Below are positions 48,266 to 59,079 of a DNA stretch of 64,000 nucleotides, in pieces (the first letter of the stretch is position 1; the number at the start of each line of letters is the position of its first letter). The notes below the pieces were generated by a model. It searched no databases. It had not been told where the DNA came from and saw only the letters and a list, made by a program, of their open reading frames with translations. The stretch comes from an uncultured Neomegalonema sp. (GTDB taxonomy: Bacteria; Pseudomonadota; Alphaproteobacteria; Rhodobacterales; Rhodobacteraceae), in the NCBI GenBank assembly GCA_938008165.1, contig CALLLP010000008.1, positions 186,001 through 250,000 on the forward strand. The letters run 5' to 3'. Position numbers and translations under genes: made by a program.

Positions 48266-49666
48266 TCAGGCGTGAATTGCCCCATCGCCGCAGGCCATCG
48301 CCGCCTCGCGCATCGCTTCCGACAGGGTTGGATGCGCATGGCAGGTGCGGGCGATGTCTTCCGCCGCCGCGCCGAACTCCATGGCGACGCAGTATTCATG
48401 GATCAATTCGCCCGCCGATGGCCCGATGACATGGACGCCCAGAATGCGGTCGGTTTCCTTGTCGGCCAGCACCTTCGCAAAGCCATCGGTCGCAAAATGC
48501 GCCTTGGCCCGCCCATTGGCCATGAAGGGGAACTTACCGACCTTATAGGCGCGGCCTTCGGCCTTCAGCTCTTCCTCGGTCTTGCCGACATTCGCGACTT
48601 CGGGGTCGGTGTAGATCACGCCGGGGATGATGCCGTAATTCACATGTCCATGCTGACCGGCGAGAAGCTCCGCAACCGCGACGCCCTCATCCTCGGCCTT
48701 ATGCGCCAGCATCGGCCCGTCGATCACATCGCCGATGGCATAGATCCCATCGACAGAGGTTTTCCAGCCCCCATCCGTTTCGACCTGCCCGCGCTTGCTG
48801 ACGGCGATGCCGACCGATTCCAGCCCCAGACCGTCGGTGAAGGCACGGCGACCCGTGGCGAGCAGCACGATATCGGCCTCAACACTGTGCTCGCTGTCAT
48901 CCTTGCGATTCTTGTAGATGACCGAAAGCTTGTCGCCGCTGGCATCCACGCGCTGCACCGCCGCTTCAAGCGTGAATTGCAGGCCCTGTTTCGTCAGGAT
49001 TTTCTGGAACTGCTTGGAAATCTCGCCATCCATACCGGGGGTGATGTGGTCAAGATATTCGATCACCTGCACTTCGGACCCCAGCCGCCGCCAGACGGAA
49101 CCAAGCTCCAGACCGATCACCCCCGCACCGATCACCACCAGTTTCTGGGGGATCGATTCCAGCGTCAGCGCGCCGGTGGAGGTCACGACGCGTTTCTCGT
49201 CAACCTCGACCCCCGGCAGGGAGGCGGGTTCGGAGCCGGTGGCAATCACGATGTTTTTCGCGTTCAGAGTCTGGCTCTCGCCGTTATTGAGCGCAACCGA
49301 CACTTTGCCCGGCCCCTCGATCTTCGCCCAGCCGTCGATCCCGTCGACCTTGTTTTTCTTGAACAGGAACGCGATGCCGCCGGTCAGTTCCTTGACCTGC
49401 CCGGCGCGGTATTCCTGCATCCGGTTCATGTCGATCTTCGGTTCGGCAAGAATGCCCATCTGCGCGAAATGCCCATCCGCCTCGGCATAGAGATGCGAGG
49501 CATGCAACAGCGCCTTTGACGGGATACACCCGACATTCAGACAGGTGCCCCCAAGCGCCCCGCGTCCCTCGACACAGGCGACCTTCATGCCCAGTTGTGC
49601 CGCGCGGATGGCGCAGACATAGCCGCCCGGCCCCGCTCCGATGACAATCAGATCATAATCGGCCAT
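48266..49666 (-). CDS. lpd: Dihydrolipoyl dehydrogenase (E3)
   Basis: 466 residues. FAD site [20 protein letters not shown], redox disulfide [22 protein letters not shown] site [20 protein letters not shown], second FAD motif [20 protein letters not shown], and the C-terminal His-Glu pair in [16 protein letters not shown]. It reoxidises the lipoyl groups of the 2-oxoglutarate dehydrogenase complex and possibly others. Last gene of odhA-odhB-DUF924/VOC-lpd. AAGGG precedes the ATG. Confidence 0.95.
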   Translation of the reverse strand: MADYDLIVIGAGPGGYVCAIRAAQLGMKVACVEGRGALGGTCLNVGCIPSKALLHASHLYAEADGHFAQMGILAEPKIDMNRMQEYRAGQVKELTGGIAFLFKKNKVDGIDGWAKIEGPGKVSVALNNGESQTLNAKNIVIATGSEPASLPGVEVDEKRVVTSTGALTLESIPQKLVVIGAGVIGLELGSVWRRLGSEVQVIEYLDHITPGMDGEISKQFQKILTKQGLQFTLEAAVQRVDASGDKLSVIYKNRKDDSEHSVEADIVLLATGRRAFTDGLGLESVGIAVSKRGQVETDGGWKTSVDGIYAIGDVIDGPMLAHKAEDEGVAVAELLAGQHGHVNYGIIPGVIYTDPEVANVGKTEEELKAEGRAYKVGKFPFMANGRAKAHFATDGFAKVLADKETDRILGVHVIGPSAGELIHEYCVAMEFGAAAEDIARTCHAHPTLSEAMREAAMACGDGAIHA

Positions 49667-49850
49667 GGTTGTTCGCCCTTTCTTAGATACGTTACGCGCT
49701 GTTTAGAATGCCCGCCCCGCCGACGCAATCGGCGACCCCATTATCCTTGCGGGGTCATGCTACGCCGTGCCTTGGCGCGTCAGAGGCCCAGTTGATGCTC
49801 GCGGGTGATGACGATCCCGGCCACCGCGCAGCGGATTCATCGGCGCACGA
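49667..49850 (-). other. Leader region of lpd with tandem hairpins
   Basis: 184 bases between the DUF924/VOC stop and the lpd start. Three hairpins can form on the minus strand: CGGCGCA/TGCGCCG at 49841-49860 spanning the upstream stop codon, GACCCC/GGGGTC at 49734-49756, and CGCCGA/TCGGCG near 49717-49734. The first probably ends or attenuates the upstream transcript; lpd may have its own promoter here. No gene is seen. Confidence 0.35.
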
Positions 49851-50822
49851 TCATGCGCCGGGTCCGGCAAAGGCCCAGCGATGGCCGAAGGGATCGCGGA
49901 TCTGACCATATCGCCCGCCCCAGAACATATCGGCAGGAGGCATGAGAACCGTCGCACCCGCCCCAGCGGCCCGGTCGATGATCGCATCGACATCATGCTG
50001 CGTCTCGGTATTGACCGTGATGGTGATACTGGCTGACCCCGCCACATCCGGCGGGACCATGCCGGGGGCCATGTCGGGAAACGCATCCGCCAGCATGATC
50101 GCTCCACCCAGCATATCCAGCCGGGCATACAGCAACCGCTCGCCATCCTTGGCCGCCATTCGCGCGGTTTCCTTGGCCCCGAAGGCGCGGGAATACCACG
50201 CGATTGCGCCCGCTCCATCGCTGACGGTCAGATAGGCTTGGATCGCCATCCGGGCGGGCGGCGCGCTCCATCCTTCGGGCGCATACAGACCCGCATCGAT
50301 ATAGGATTGTTCTTCCGGCGTATTCTCCCGGCCCAGCGCGTCATTGCGATAGGGAAACCGGCCAAAGCGCTCGATGACGGCCCGGTGTGCATGGGCGTGA
50401 AACAGGCTATCCTGTGCCCCTCGCTCCGCGATCAGCGCAACACAGGCATGTTGATCGGTCAGATCCTCCGAATGCATATAGGGCAGGTAGAAAAACTGGC
50501 GTTCCGGCATGTCGATCGTCAGGTCCAGCCCCGCCGCAACGGCCCGCTTGGCGATTTGCAGCGCCAGCGCATCGGTCGAGAATGCCAAGGCATCGCCCCG
50601 GAACATATTGCGCGGAAATTGATCCAGCACGATCAAAAGCGCCAGCGCCCCGCGCGGCGTCTCGCTCCAGTCATCCAGACCATCGCCCTGTGCCCGGCGC
50701 CAGAGCGGCGCGAACCGCTCCAGAATCATCGCATCGAGGGCGGCGTCCTGCTCATACCACCGCGCCGGACCGATTTCGTCGAGCCAGAAGGTCAGAACGC
50801 TATCGGCCTCGCTGTTCATCAC
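49851..50822 (-). CDS. DUF924 domain fused to a VOC/PhnB-type domain
   Basis: 323 residues. Residues 1-185 are DUF924: VLTFWLDEIGPARWYEQDAA, LALLIVLDQFPRNMFRGDAL, FYLPYMHSEDLTDQHACVAL, RFPYRNDALGRENTPEEQSY. Residues about 190-320 are a vicinal-oxygen-chelate domain of the PhnB group: AIQAYLTVSDGAGAIAWYSR, LGGAIMLADAFPDMAPG, FWGGRYGQIRDPFGHRWAFA. Each half is normally a separate protein. It lies 15 bases from odhB and in the operon between odhB and lpd. The role is unknown; the composition is uniform, so the fusion looks genuine. Confidence 0.8.
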   Translation of the reverse strand: MMNSEADSVLTFWLDEIGPARWYEQDAALDAMILERFAPLWRRAQGDGLDDWSETPRGALALLIVLDQFPRNMFRGDALAFSTDALALQIAKRAVAAGLDLTIDMPERQFFYLPYMHSEDLTDQHACVALIAERGAQDSLFHAHAHRAVIERFGRFPYRNDALGRENTPEEQSYIDAGLYAPEGWSAPPARMAIQAYLTVSDGAGAIAWYSRAFGAKETARMAAKDGERLLYARLDMLGGAIMLADAFPDMAPGMVPPDVAGSASITITVNTETQHDVDAIIDRAAGAGATVLMPPADMFWGGRYGQIRDPFGHRWAFAGPGA

Positions 50823-50837
50823 GCCCTACTTTCGGGT

Positions 50838-52046
50838 TTAAAGATCCATGAGCAAGCGGCGCGGGTCTTCCAGCGCCTCCTTGATCCGTACGAGGAAAGT
50901 CACGGCGCCCTGACCATCGACGATGCGGTGGTCGTAACTCAGCGCGAGATACATCATGGGTCGCACTTCGATCTGGCCATTCACGACCATCGGGCGATCC
51001 TGAATCTTGTGCATCCCCAAGATACCCGATTGCGGCGGGTTCAGGATCGGCGTCGACATCAGCGACCCGTAGACCCCCCCATTCGAGATGGTGAAGGTGC
51101 CACCCTGCATTTCGGCGATGGTCAACTTGCCGTCGCGGGCCTTCGCGCCATAGGCGGCGATGGTCTTTTCGATCTCGGCAAAGCCCATCGCCTGCGCATC
51201 GCGCAGCACGGGCACGACAAGACCGTTTGGAGTGCCGACCGCCACGCCGACATTGCAGTAGTTCTTGTAGACGACATCCGTGCCATCGATCTCCGCATTG
51301 ACTTCGGGGATCTCGTTCAGGGCATGGGTGCAGGCCTTCACGAAGAAGGACATGAAGCCCAGTTTCGTGCCGTGCTTCTTGAGGAACAAATCCTTGTATT
51401 CCGAGCGCAATTCCATGATCGCGCCCATGTCCACCTCGTTAAAGGTGGTCAGCATGGCGGCATTGTCCTGCGCTTCCTTCAGGCGGCGGGCGATGGTCTG
51501 GCGCAGGCGGGTCATCTTGACCCGTTCCTCGCGCGGTCCCTGCGATGCCACAGCGGCGGCGGGGGCAGCGGATGCGCCGGACGAGACCGCTTTGGCCACA
51601 TCTTCCTTCATCACGCGGCCATCGCGGCCCGTGCCTGAAACCTGATTGCGGGACAGGCCCGCCTCGGCCATGGCCTTCTTCGCGGAGGGCGCATCCTCGA
51701 CATCGCTGCGCCCCTCGCCCATCGCACGCTCTTTCGGGGTCGTATGGGCCGCCTCGCGTTTTTCGGCGGCCTCCGCTTTCGGCGCTTCGGCGCTCGGCGC
51801 GCCGGTGGCCCCTTCCTCGACGATGGCAAGCAAGGCATTGGCTTCGACCGTCTCGCCCTCGGCGGCGATGATTTCTTTGAGCACCCCGGCGACGGGCGAG
51901 GGGGCCTCGACCGTCACCTTATCGGTTTCCAGCTCACAGAGCATTTCATCGACCGCAACCGTGTCGCCTGCCTTTTTGAACCAGGTGGCAATGGTCGCTT
52001 CGGTAACGGATTCGCCCAAGGTAGGGACGCGGACTTCGGTGCTCAT
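50838..52046 (-). CDS. odhB: 2-Oxoglutarate dehydrogenase E2 (dihydrolipoyl succinyltransferase)
   Basis: 402 residues from the ATG at 52046 (AGGAAG upstream); the frame is open further but that part is unlike E2. The lipoyl domain [20 protein letters not shown] carries the lipoyl Lys in [13 protein letters not shown] linker rich in Ala/Glu, the peripheral subunit-binding domain ([24 protein letters not shown]) and the catalytic domain follow, ending with the acyltransferase motif [15 protein letters not shown]. It transfers succinyl groups to CoA. Confidence 0.96.
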   Translation of the reverse strand: MSTEVRVPTLGESVTEATIATWFKKAGDTVAVDEMLCELETDKVTVEAPSPVAGVLKEIIAAEGETVEANALLAIVEEGATGAPSAEAPKAEAAEKREAAHTTPKERAMGEGRSDVEDAPSAKKAMAEAGLSRNQVSGTGRDGRVMKEDVAKAVSSGASAAPAAAVASQGPREERVKMTRLRQTIARRLKEAQDNAAMLTTFNEVDMGAIMELRSEYKDLFLKKHGTKLGFMSFFVKACTHALNEIPEVNAEIDGTDVVYKNYCNVGVAVGTPNGLVVPVLRDAQAMGFAEIEKTIAAYGAKARDGKLTIAEMQGGTFTISNGGVYGSLMSTPILNPPQSGILGMHKIQDRPMVVNGQIEVRPMMYLALSYDHRIVDGQGAVTFLVRIKEALEDPRRLLMDL

Positions 52047-52074
52047 CGGACTTCCTGTCGGTTCGGGAGAAGGG

Positions 52075-55035
52075 TCATTGAGGATCGCTGAGGGCTTGGT
52101 CAACCAAGGTTTCCTGCTGCGCCTTATGCTGCGAAGCAAGCCCGGTCGCGGGGGATGCGGAGGCGGGACGACCCGCATAGCGGGGCCGCGTATGCTTTGC
52201 CCCGACCCGCTCCAGCAGGTATTCGAGATTCGGCTCCATGAAGGTCCAGCCCCCTTGGTTTTTCGGTTCTTCCTGACACCAGACGAATTCGGCCTGCTTG
52301 AAGCGGTCCAGCTCCTTCATCAGCGACATGGCCGGGATGGGGTAGAGCTGCTCGGTGCGCATCAGATACACGTTGTCGAGACCCCGCGCATCGCGCTCAT
52401 CGAGCAAATCGTAATAGACCTTGCCGGTACAGATCACGACGCGCTTGATCTCGTTATCGGGCTTGAGCGTCGTCTCGCTCGCCCCATGCTGCGCATCATC
52501 CCACAAGACGCGGTGGAAGCTGGAACCGGGGCCAAATTCTTCGAGAGTCGACACGCATTTCTTGTGTCGCAGCAAAGATTTCGGCGTGAACAGGATCAAC
52601 GGTTTGCGGTAATCGCGCGCCATCTGACGCCGCAGGATATGGAAGTAATTCGCGGGCGTCGTGCAATTCGCGACGATCCAGTTTTCTTCCGCCGACAATT
52701 GCAGAAAACGCTCCATGCGGGCGGAGGAATGCTCCGGTCCCTGCCCTTCATAGCCATGGGGCAACAGCATCACGAGGCCAGACATACGCAGCCATTTGCG
52801 CTCGCCCGAACAGATGAACTGATCGATCATGATCTGTGCACCATTCACGAAATCGCCGAACTGCGCTTCCCACAGGACCAGCGCATTGGGCTCCGACAGC
52901 GTGTAGCCGTACTCGAAGCCCAGCACCGCATATTCCGAGAGCATCGAATCGATGACCTCGTAATCGGTGTCCTTCGAGACATTCTGGAGCGGATAGTAGC
53001 GATCTTCGGTCTTTTGATCGATGAAGGCGGAATGGCGCTGCGAGAAGGTTCCGCGCGTCGAATCCTGCCCCGACAGGCGCACCGGAATCCCGTCCTTGAT
53101 GAGCGAGCCAAAGGCCATCGCCTCCGCCGTCGCCCAGTCAAATCCCTCGCCGGTCTCGAACATCTTTTTCTTCGCTTCGAGCTGTCTCGCGACCGTGCGA
53201 TGCACCGAGAACCCTTCAGGGGCGGTACTCAGGACGGCGCCGATCCGCTTGAGCGCATCGACGTCATAGCCGGTTTCGCCGCGCTGATACTCGCCGCGCC
53301 CAGCATTGAAACCGGACCAGCGCCCGTCAAGCCAATCCGCCTTGTTCGGGCGGTATTCCTTGCCCGCGTCGAACTCGGTCTGGAGATGAGCCGTGAATTC
53401 GCTGCGCAGGGTTTTCACCTCCTCATCGGTCAGGACGCCATCCTTGACGAGACGATCGGCGTAGAGCTTTGTGACCGGAGGATGCTGCTTGATGGTCTTG
53501 TACATCAAGGGCTGCGTGAACATCGGTTCATCGCCCTCGTTATGGCCATAGCGGCGATAGCAGAACATGTCGATCACGACATCCTTGTGGAACTTCTGCC
53601 GATATTCGGTCGCCACTTTTGCGGCATGGACCACCGCTTCGGGATCGTCGCCATTGACGTGGAAGATCGGGGCCTCGACCATCATCGCGATATCCGACGG
53701 ATAGGGCGACGAGCGCGAGAAGCGCGGGGCCGTGGTAAAGCCGATCTGGTTATTGACAATGATATGGATCGCCCCGCCGGTGCGGTGCCCGGCCAGACCG
53801 GACAGGCCCAGGCATTCCGCCACGACGCCCTGCCCCGCAAAGGCCGCGTCGCCATGCAGCAACACGGGGATCACCTGCTCGCGCTCGGTATCGCCAAACT
53901 GTTTCTGCTTCGCGCGGGCCTTGCCCAGCACAACCGGATTGACCGCCTCCAGATGCGACGGATTCGCGGTCAGCGACAGGTGCACGTTATTATCGTCAAA
54001 GGCCCGGTCGGAGGACGCGCCGAGATGGTATTTCACATCGCCCGACCCGTCGACATCCTCAGGCTTGAAGCTGCCGCCCTGAAATTCGTTAAAAATCGCG
54101 CGGAAGGGCTTTTCCATTACATTGGCGAGCACGTTCAGACGCCCGCGATGCGGCATGCCCACGATGATCTCACGCGCGCCCAGCGCGCCGCCGCGCTTGA
54201 TGATCTGTTCCATCGCCGGGATCAGCGCTTCCCCGCCATCGATGCCAAAACGCTTGGTGCCGGTATATTTGACATTCAGGAACTGCTCGAAGCCTTCGGT
54301 CTCGACCAGCTTGTTCAGAATCGCCTTGCGCCCCTCCGGCGTGAAGCTGATTTCCTTATCATAGCCTTCGATGCGCTCTTTCAGCCATGCGGCCTCCTCG
54401 CCATCGGAGATATGCATGTATTGCAGCGCGAAGGTGCCACAATACGTGCGTTTCACCAGCCGGTCGATCTCGCGCATCGTGGCGGTTTCCAGCCCCAAGA
54501 CGTTGTCGATGAAGATGGGCCGGTCCATATCCGCTTCGGCAAACCCAAAGGTCGCGGGGTCCAGTTCGGGGGCGTGCTGGATGTTCACGATCCCCAGCGG
54601 ATCGAGATCGGCGGCCAGATGCCCCCGGATGCGGTGGGCGCGGATGAACATGATCGCGCGGATCGAATCGAGGGTCGCCGCCTTGATATCCATCGGATCG
54701 AGCGATTCGCCCTGCGCCTCGGCTTTGGCGGCGATTTTCTTCGCGACGTCTTTTTCGGAGGGCGGCGCATCCCATTGCCCATCCAGCGCGGAGACAAGCT
54801 CGCCATTGGCGACCGGCGGCCAGTCGGGGCGATCCCAGCTTGCGCCACGGGCATTGGCCTTGGCGATTTCGGCCTCGTCCCCCATGCCATCGAACAGCGC
54901 ACGCCAGCTTTCATCGACGGAAGATGGATCCTCCGCATAGCGCGCCTGAAGATATTCGACATAGACGGCATTGGAGCCGCTGAGGAAGGAAGCCGGTTCG
55001 GAGGTTTTTGAATCGAGGGCGTCGTCTTTGCTCAT
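52075..55035 (-). CDS. odhA: 2-Oxoglutarate dehydrogenase E1
   Basis: 986 residues, full length. N-terminal segment [20 protein letters not shown], ThDP and substrate residues in [98 protein letters not shown], and [20 protein letters not shown]. It decarboxylates 2-oxoglutarate and passes the succinyl group to OdhB. The start has no clear ribosome site; a hairpin lies directly upstream. First gene of the odhA-odhB-DUF924/VOC-lpd operon. Confidence 0.97.
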   Translation of the reverse strand: MSKDDALDSKTSEPASFLSGSNAVYVEYLQARYAEDPSSVDESWRALFDGMGDEAEIAKANARGASWDRPDWPPVANGELVSALDGQWDAPPSEKDVAKKIAAKAEAQGESLDPMDIKAATLDSIRAIMFIRAHRIRGHLAADLDPLGIVNIQHAPELDPATFGFAEADMDRPIFIDNVLGLETATMREIDRLVKRTYCGTFALQYMHISDGEEAAWLKERIEGYDKEISFTPEGRKAILNKLVETEGFEQFLNVKYTGTKRFGIDGGEALIPAMEQIIKRGGALGAREIIVGMPHRGRLNVLANVMEKPFRAIFNEFQGGSFKPEDVDGSGDVKYHLGASSDRAFDDNNVHLSLTANPSHLEAVNPVVLGKARAKQKQFGDTEREQVIPVLLHGDAAFAGQGVVAECLGLSGLAGHRTGGAIHIIVNNQIGFTTAPRFSRSSPYPSDIAMMVEAPIFHVNGDDPEAVVHAAKVATEYRQKFHKDVVIDMFCYRRYGHNEGDEPMFTQPLMYKTIKQHPPVTKLYADRLVKDGVLTDEEVKTLRSEFTAHLQTEFDAGKEYRPNKADWLDGRWSGFNAGRGEYQRGETGYDVDALKRIGAVLSTAPEGFSVHRTVARQLEAKKKMFETGEGFDWATAEAMAFGSLIKDGIPVRLSGQDSTRGTFSQRHSAFIDQKTEDRYYPLQNVSKDTDYEVIDSMLSEYAVLGFEYGYTLSEPNALVLWEAQFGDFVNGAQIMIDQFICSGERKWLRMSGLVMLLPHGYEGQGPEHSSARMERFLQLSAEENWIVANCTTPANYFHILRRQMARDYRKPLILFTPKSLLRHKKCVSTLEEFGPGSSFHRVLWDDAQHGASETTLKPDNEIKRVVICTGKVYYDLLDERDARGLDNVYLMRTEQLYPIPAMSLMKELDRFKQAEFVWCQEEPKNQGGWTFMEPNLEYLLERVGAKHTRPRYAGRPASASPATGLASQHKAQQETLVDQALSDPQ

Positions 55036-55418
55036 CGCGATCGCGCGAAGGATTGGCTTCGCGTGCTCCCTTGTATCATGGGCCGGTCTGAACCGGACTG
55101 GTTAGCGCTCAGATAAGGCAAAACGACTCGGTACACATACCCGATTCGCCGCCCGCATCTCTCTTACTGCATCGCGTACGGCTATGGCACCGTTCAGAAC
55201 ATCGAAATGTCACAAAAGCGTTCCCATAGTGCGGCGTTGCAGGTTCACGGCTGGGTCTTGGATGTGGACACTGGACCGGAAGTGGTAAACGGAAGGTTCC
55301 CGCCGGTCGGCCACGCCGATGATGAATAAAGACGGTGTAAAGGAAAAAGCGGGATGCTAGCGTATCAGTCGTACAGTGAAACGTCTGGTCCCGACAGAAT
55401 TAGCATCGCAGGTTTGCC
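55036..55418. promoter_or_regulatory. Divergent region, odhA and the lipoprotein gene
   Basis: 383 bases without a gene. CGCGAAG (55044-55050) and CTTCGCG (55057-55063) form a hairpin 9-28 bases before the odhA ATG, where a ribosome site would be expected. CCGGT-CTGA-ACCGG at 55083-55096 is a further inverted repeat. The right half is AT-richer and leads to the lipoprotein gene at 55419, with AGG as a weak ribosome site. I see no RNA gene. Confidence 0.4.
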
Positions 55419-56414
55419 ATGATCCGTCTTCGCTTCTTTCAGCACTCTCCGGCTCGCACTCTCAGTGCGCTCATGATCGGGGCCATGCTTTGTGCATGCA
55501 GCGGTGAGGCTGGCAACTTGGTCACTCTGGCCGATGCGAGCGATGCCCGCGATACCGTCAGACCCGCCGGATCGCGCGAAGCCATCGTCAACAGCACCCC
55601 GCGCGGCACGCTCGACAGCCGCGATCTGACACAGCGGGTGCTGGTGCGCCCCCGGCCACCAAAGATCATCGCCGATGATTTCTCCACCCTGACCGACGCG
55701 CTGACCTATGCCGCGCGCTCCGCGACCGGCGATGCCGAGCGCGTGCGCGGGGCGCGCTGGACCGAAGCGGCACAGATCGGCCTGCTATTCGGCTCGCCGG
55801 AGGGCAAAGCCTTTCTATCGGGCAAGCAGGGCCGGGCCTTGGTGCGCGGCGAACCGGCGCAATCGTGCCCCATGCTCAATGTCGCCCTTGCCCCAACCGA
55901 CGAACAGGCAACCGATGGCGCCATGCGGGCCTGTCTCAACCAGACAGCCTCGCTGACCGATTGTGGATGCCGCCTGATTGCGCGGGGCGACCACCTGCTC
56001 GCGAAGCGGGATGATTTTGCCTATGCGATCGGCGTTGGCACCACCGTCATCGACCCGGCGCGCGGCGGCGCGATGACCTATGCCTCCGAGGAGCGGGTCG
56101 TCGAGGGGCGCCCCGGCGCGCGCCATGTCTGGCTGCTGGATGTTTCCGGTCCCGTTGGCCTGTTGCAGGTCGAAGCCGATGGGCGCGCGGCCATGACCAT
56201 CAATGCCACCGGCGAACGCTTTAACGGCACTCATAAGGCGGATGGTTTCCGCCGGGGCCGCACTGCCCGGCGCGCGTATCTGACCGCCCCCGATGGCCGC
56301 AATGTCATCGTTCTGGTCGGATTCGAGGATGCCGAATTCAAGGAAAATCGCGCGCAATTGACCGCATGGAATCCCTATGGGTCGCTCGTTCTCAAAAAAG
56401 CCGAGGCAGAATAA
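55419..56414 (+). CDS. Hypothetical lipoprotein
   Basis: 331 residues. The leader LSALMIGAMLCACSGEAGN has a lipobox-like LCAC, so a lipid-anchored Cys near residue 26-28 is likely. The mature part has three or four further Cys (including TDCGCRLIARGDHLLAKRDD), which may form disulfides, and beta-rich segments such as FNGTHKADGFRRGRTARRAY and NVIVLVGFEDAEF. I recognise no family. The next gene starts 1 base after its stop, so they form one transcript. Confidence 0.65.
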   Translation: MIRLRFFQHSPARTLSALMIGAMLCACSGEAGNLVTLADASDARDTVRPAGSREAIVNSTPRGTLDSRDLTQRVLVRPRPPKIIADDFSTLTDALTYAARSATGDAERVRGARWTEAAQIGLLFGSPEGKAFLSGKQGRALVRGEPAQSCPMLNVALAPTDEQATDGAMRACLNQTASLTDCGCRLIARGDHLLAKRDDFAYAIGVGTTVIDPARGGAMTYASEERVVEGRPGARHVWLLDVSGPVGLLQVEADGRAAMTINATGERFNGTHKADGFRRGRTARRAYLTAPDGRNVIVLVGFEDAEFKENRAQLTAWNPYGSLVLKKAEAE

Positions 56415-56415
56415 C

Positions 56416-57765
56416 TTGACCACCCTGCTCGTCCGGAATGCCGATGTGCTCGTCACCATGGATGGCACGCGCAGGGAATTATCCGGTGCCAGTCTTTTTG
56501 CCCGCAACGGCGTGATCGAAACGATCGGCGCGCAGGGCATGACCGAAACCGCAGACCGGATCATCGATGCCACCGGCTGTGTCGTCACGCCGGGATTGAT
56601 CAACACGCATCACCACCTGTTCCAGACCCTGACCCGCTGTGTGCCGGGGGGACAGGATGCCCTGCTTTTCGGCTGGCTCCGGTCGCTCTATCCGATCTGG
56701 TCGCAATTCGGCCCCGAAGAAGTATTTACCGCCGCGCAGGTGGGCCTCGCGGAACTGGCGCTTTCGGGATGTACGATGTCGTCGGATCATCTGTATCTTT
56801 ATCCCAATGGCACGCGCCTTGAAGATACGATAGAGGCCGCCCGGACCATCGGCATCCGCTTTCACCCCACGCGCGGCTCGATGAGTATCGGCGAAAGCGC
56901 GGGGGGGCTGCCCCCCGATTCCCTGACCGAAAACGAAGACGCGATCCTCGAAGACTGTATCCGCGTCGTGGATGCCTTTCACGATCCGGCCCCCGGCGCG
57001 ATGGTCCGGGTGGGACTCGCGCCCTGCTCGCCCTTCACCGTCAGTCGCGACCTGATGCAGCAAGCGGCCCTTTTGGCGCGGGACAAGGGCGTGCGTCTGC
57101 ATACCCATCTGGCCGAAAACGACGAGGATGTCGCCTACAGCATCGCCCGGTTCGGATGCAGGCCGGGGCAATATGCCGAAGAACTTGGCTGGACGGGCGA
57201 TGACGTCTGGCATGCCCATTGCGTCAAGCTGGATGCGGGCGAGATCGATCTGTTTGCCCGCACGGGCACGGCCATCGCCCATTGCCCCTGTTCCAATTGC
57301 CGCCTCGGATCGGGGATCGCCCCCGTGCGCGCGATGCGCGATGCGGGAATGCGGGTGGGTCTAGGGGTCGATGGGTCCGCGTCGAGTGATTCGGGGCATC
57401 TGCTGCTGGAAGCCCGTCAAACGATGCTGTTGCAACGGGTTGCCAACGGGGCCGATGCCATGGCCGCCCGCGAAGCCCTCGAAATCGCGACCTTGGGCGG
57501 AGCGCAGGCACTGGGCCGCGACGATTGCGGATCGCTGGAAATCGGCAAAAGGGCCGATCTGGCGATCTGGGATATGGGCGGCATCGCCGCCGCCGGATCG
57601 TGGGACCCCGTGGCCGCCCTCGCCCTCTGCGCCCCATTCACCGTGCGCGATCTGGTGGTCGAGGGGCGACTGGTCGTCGAAAGCGGCGCCCTGACCGGCG
57701 GCGATCTGAGTGACATGATCGCGCGACAGACGCGGCTGGCCCGAAATCTGGCAGAACGATTGTAA
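56416..57765 (+). CDS. 8-Oxoguanine deaminase-like amidohydrolase
   Basis: 449 residues from the TTG at 56416 (GAGG 9 bases upstream), just after the lipoprotein stop. Amidohydrolase metal motifs: VTPGLINTHHHLFQTLTRCV, LHTHLAENDEDVAYSI, DVWHAHCVKLDAGEI and LGVDGSASSDSGHLLLEAR with the metal-binding Asp. The CPCSNCRLGSGIAPVRAM segment and the SSD motif match the ATZ/TRZ subgroup that includes 8-oxoguanine deaminase. It probably deaminates an aminated purine or triazine-like ring; 8-oxoguanine is the best guess. An in-frame ATG at 56377 would overlap the lipoprotein gene by 38 bases. Confidence 0.83.
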   Translation: MTTLLVRNADVLVTMDGTRRELSGASLFARNGVIETIGAQGMTETADRIIDATGCVVTPGLINTHHHLFQTLTRCVPGGQDALLFGWLRSLYPIWSQFGPEEVFTAAQVGLAELALSGCTMSSDHLYLYPNGTRLEDTIEAARTIGIRFHPTRGSMSIGESAGGLPPDSLTENEDAILEDCIRVVDAFHDPAPGAMVRVGLAPCSPFTVSRDLMQQAALLARDKGVRLHTHLAENDEDVAYSIARFGCRPGQYAEELGWTGDDVWHAHCVKLDAGEIDLFARTGTAIAHCPCSNCRLGSGIAPVRAMRDAGMRVGLGVDGSASSDSGHLLLEARQTMLLQRVANGADAMAAREALEIATLGGAQALGRDDCGSLEIGKRADLAIWDMGGIAAAGSWDPVAALALCAPFTVRDLVVEGRLVVESGALTGGDLSDMIARQTRLARNLAERL

Positions 57766-57846
57766 AGAGCAATCATCCTTAAGGGCTTTGAAAACCCTTG
57801 GCGTTACGGTCCAAACAAGACGCAACAGCCAGAACGGTGCCAGCCG

Positions 57847-59079
57847 ATGACTTCACCCAACGCCCCGCATGTCGTGTGCGTTTTCGGAACGCGCCCCGAG
57901 GCCATCAAGATGGCGCCGGTCGTGCAGGCGCTGAAAGCCCGCGATGACGTCCGCACAAGCGTCTGTTTGACCGGACAACACCGCGAAATGCTGATGCAGG
58001 TCACGGATCTGTTCGGCATCGTCCCCGACCGGAACCTCGACGTGATGCAGGATGCGCAGGGCCTGACCCATGTGACCAGCGCCGTGCTCACGGGGCTGGA
58101 GACGGCCTTTGCAGAGATGAAACCCGATTGGGTGCTGGTGCATGGCGATACGACGACGACGATGGCGGCGGCAATGGCCGCCTATTACCAACAAATCGCC
58201 GTCGGCCATGTCGAAGCCGGATTACGCACCGGCAATATCTACTCCCCCTGGCCCGAAGAGATGAACCGCAAGATCGCGGGTGCCCTCTCGACCCTGCATT
58301 TCGCACCCACGCGTGGTGCCGCGGCGAATCTGGTACGCGAGGGCGTGCCCGTCGAGCGGATCGAAACCACCGGCAACACGGTCATCGATGCCCTGTATTG
58401 GGTGCGCGACAATGCCTTGCGCGCCCCCCAGATCGAAGCGGATATGGCCGCGCGCTTCGAATTTCTCGACCCGGAAAAGAAGCTGGTGCTCGTCACGGGC
58501 CATCGCCGCGAAAACCAGCATGGGGGCCTTGAGAAAATCTGTGCGGCCATGCGTTCGCTGGCCCTGCGCGGGGATACACAGGTCGTCTATCCCGTCCATC
58601 TCAACCCCAATGTGCAGCGCGCGGCACGCTCGGTCCTGAAGGGGGTCGAGGGTGTTCACCTGATCGAGCCGCTCGATTACCTGCCATTCGTCTGGCTGAT
58701 GAACCGGGCGCATCTGATCGTCACGGATTCGGGCGGCATTCAGGAAGAAGCGCCCTCCCTCGGCAAGCCCGTTCTCGTCACCCGCGACACGACCGAACGA
58801 CCCGAAGCCGTCGATGCGGGCACCGTCCGCCTGACCGGGGCCGACACGGATGCGATCCTGTGGGAAGCGGAGCGCCTGCTGGACGACGAGAGCGCTTATG
58901 CCGCGATGGCACAGGCCCATAATCCCTATGGCGATGGCGACGCTGCAACCCGCATCGTAAACCGACTTCTTCAGGAGAACCCTCAATGGTATCGCGACTC
59001 TGCGTCATCGGCCTCGGTTACATCGGCCTCCCAACCGCGGCCGTCTTCGCCGATGCCGGCGTTGACGTCCACGGGGTAG
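57847..59079 (+). CDS. wecB: UDP-N-acetylglucosamine 2-epimerase (non-hydrolysing)
   Basis: 410 residues. Epimerase features: [99 protein letters not shown] and [20 protein letters not shown]. It converts UDP-GlcNAc to UDP-ManNAc for surface polysaccharide. The C-terminus reads about 30 residues past the usual end and overlaps the start of wecC by 94 bases; the extra part is low-complexity Ser/Pro/Ala and may just reflect overlapping frames. Confidence 0.93.
   Translation: MTSPNAPHVVCVFGTRPEAIKMAPVVQALKARDDVRTSVCLTGQHREMLMQVTDLFGIVPDRNLDVMQDAQGLTHVTSAVLTGLETAFAEMKPDWVLVHGDTTTTMAAAMAAYYQQIAVGHVEAGLRTGNIYSPWPEEMNRKIAGALSTLHFAPTRGAAANLVREGVPVERIETTGNTVIDALYWVRDNALRAPQIEADMAARFEFLDPEKKLVLVTGHRRENQHGGLEKICAAMRSLALRGDTQVVYPVHLNPNVQRAARSVLKGVEGVHLIEPLDYLPFVWLMNRAHLIVTDSGGIQEEAPSLGKPVLVTRDTTERPEAVDAGTVRLTGADTDAILWEAERLLDDESAYAAMAQAHNPYGDGDAATRIVNRLLQENPQWYRDSASSASVTSASQPRPSSPMPALTSTG

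Noticed and set aside
51646-55011. Plus-strand frame of 1121 codons opposite odhA and odhB
   Set aside because: It is the mirror of the odhA/odhB coding strand in a high-GC genome. The minus strand has unmistakable E1 and E2 motifs.
58922-59079. Frameshift at the end of wecB
   Set aside because: The conserved part of WecB is complete before the overlap and wecC has its own good start, so no frameshift need be assumed.
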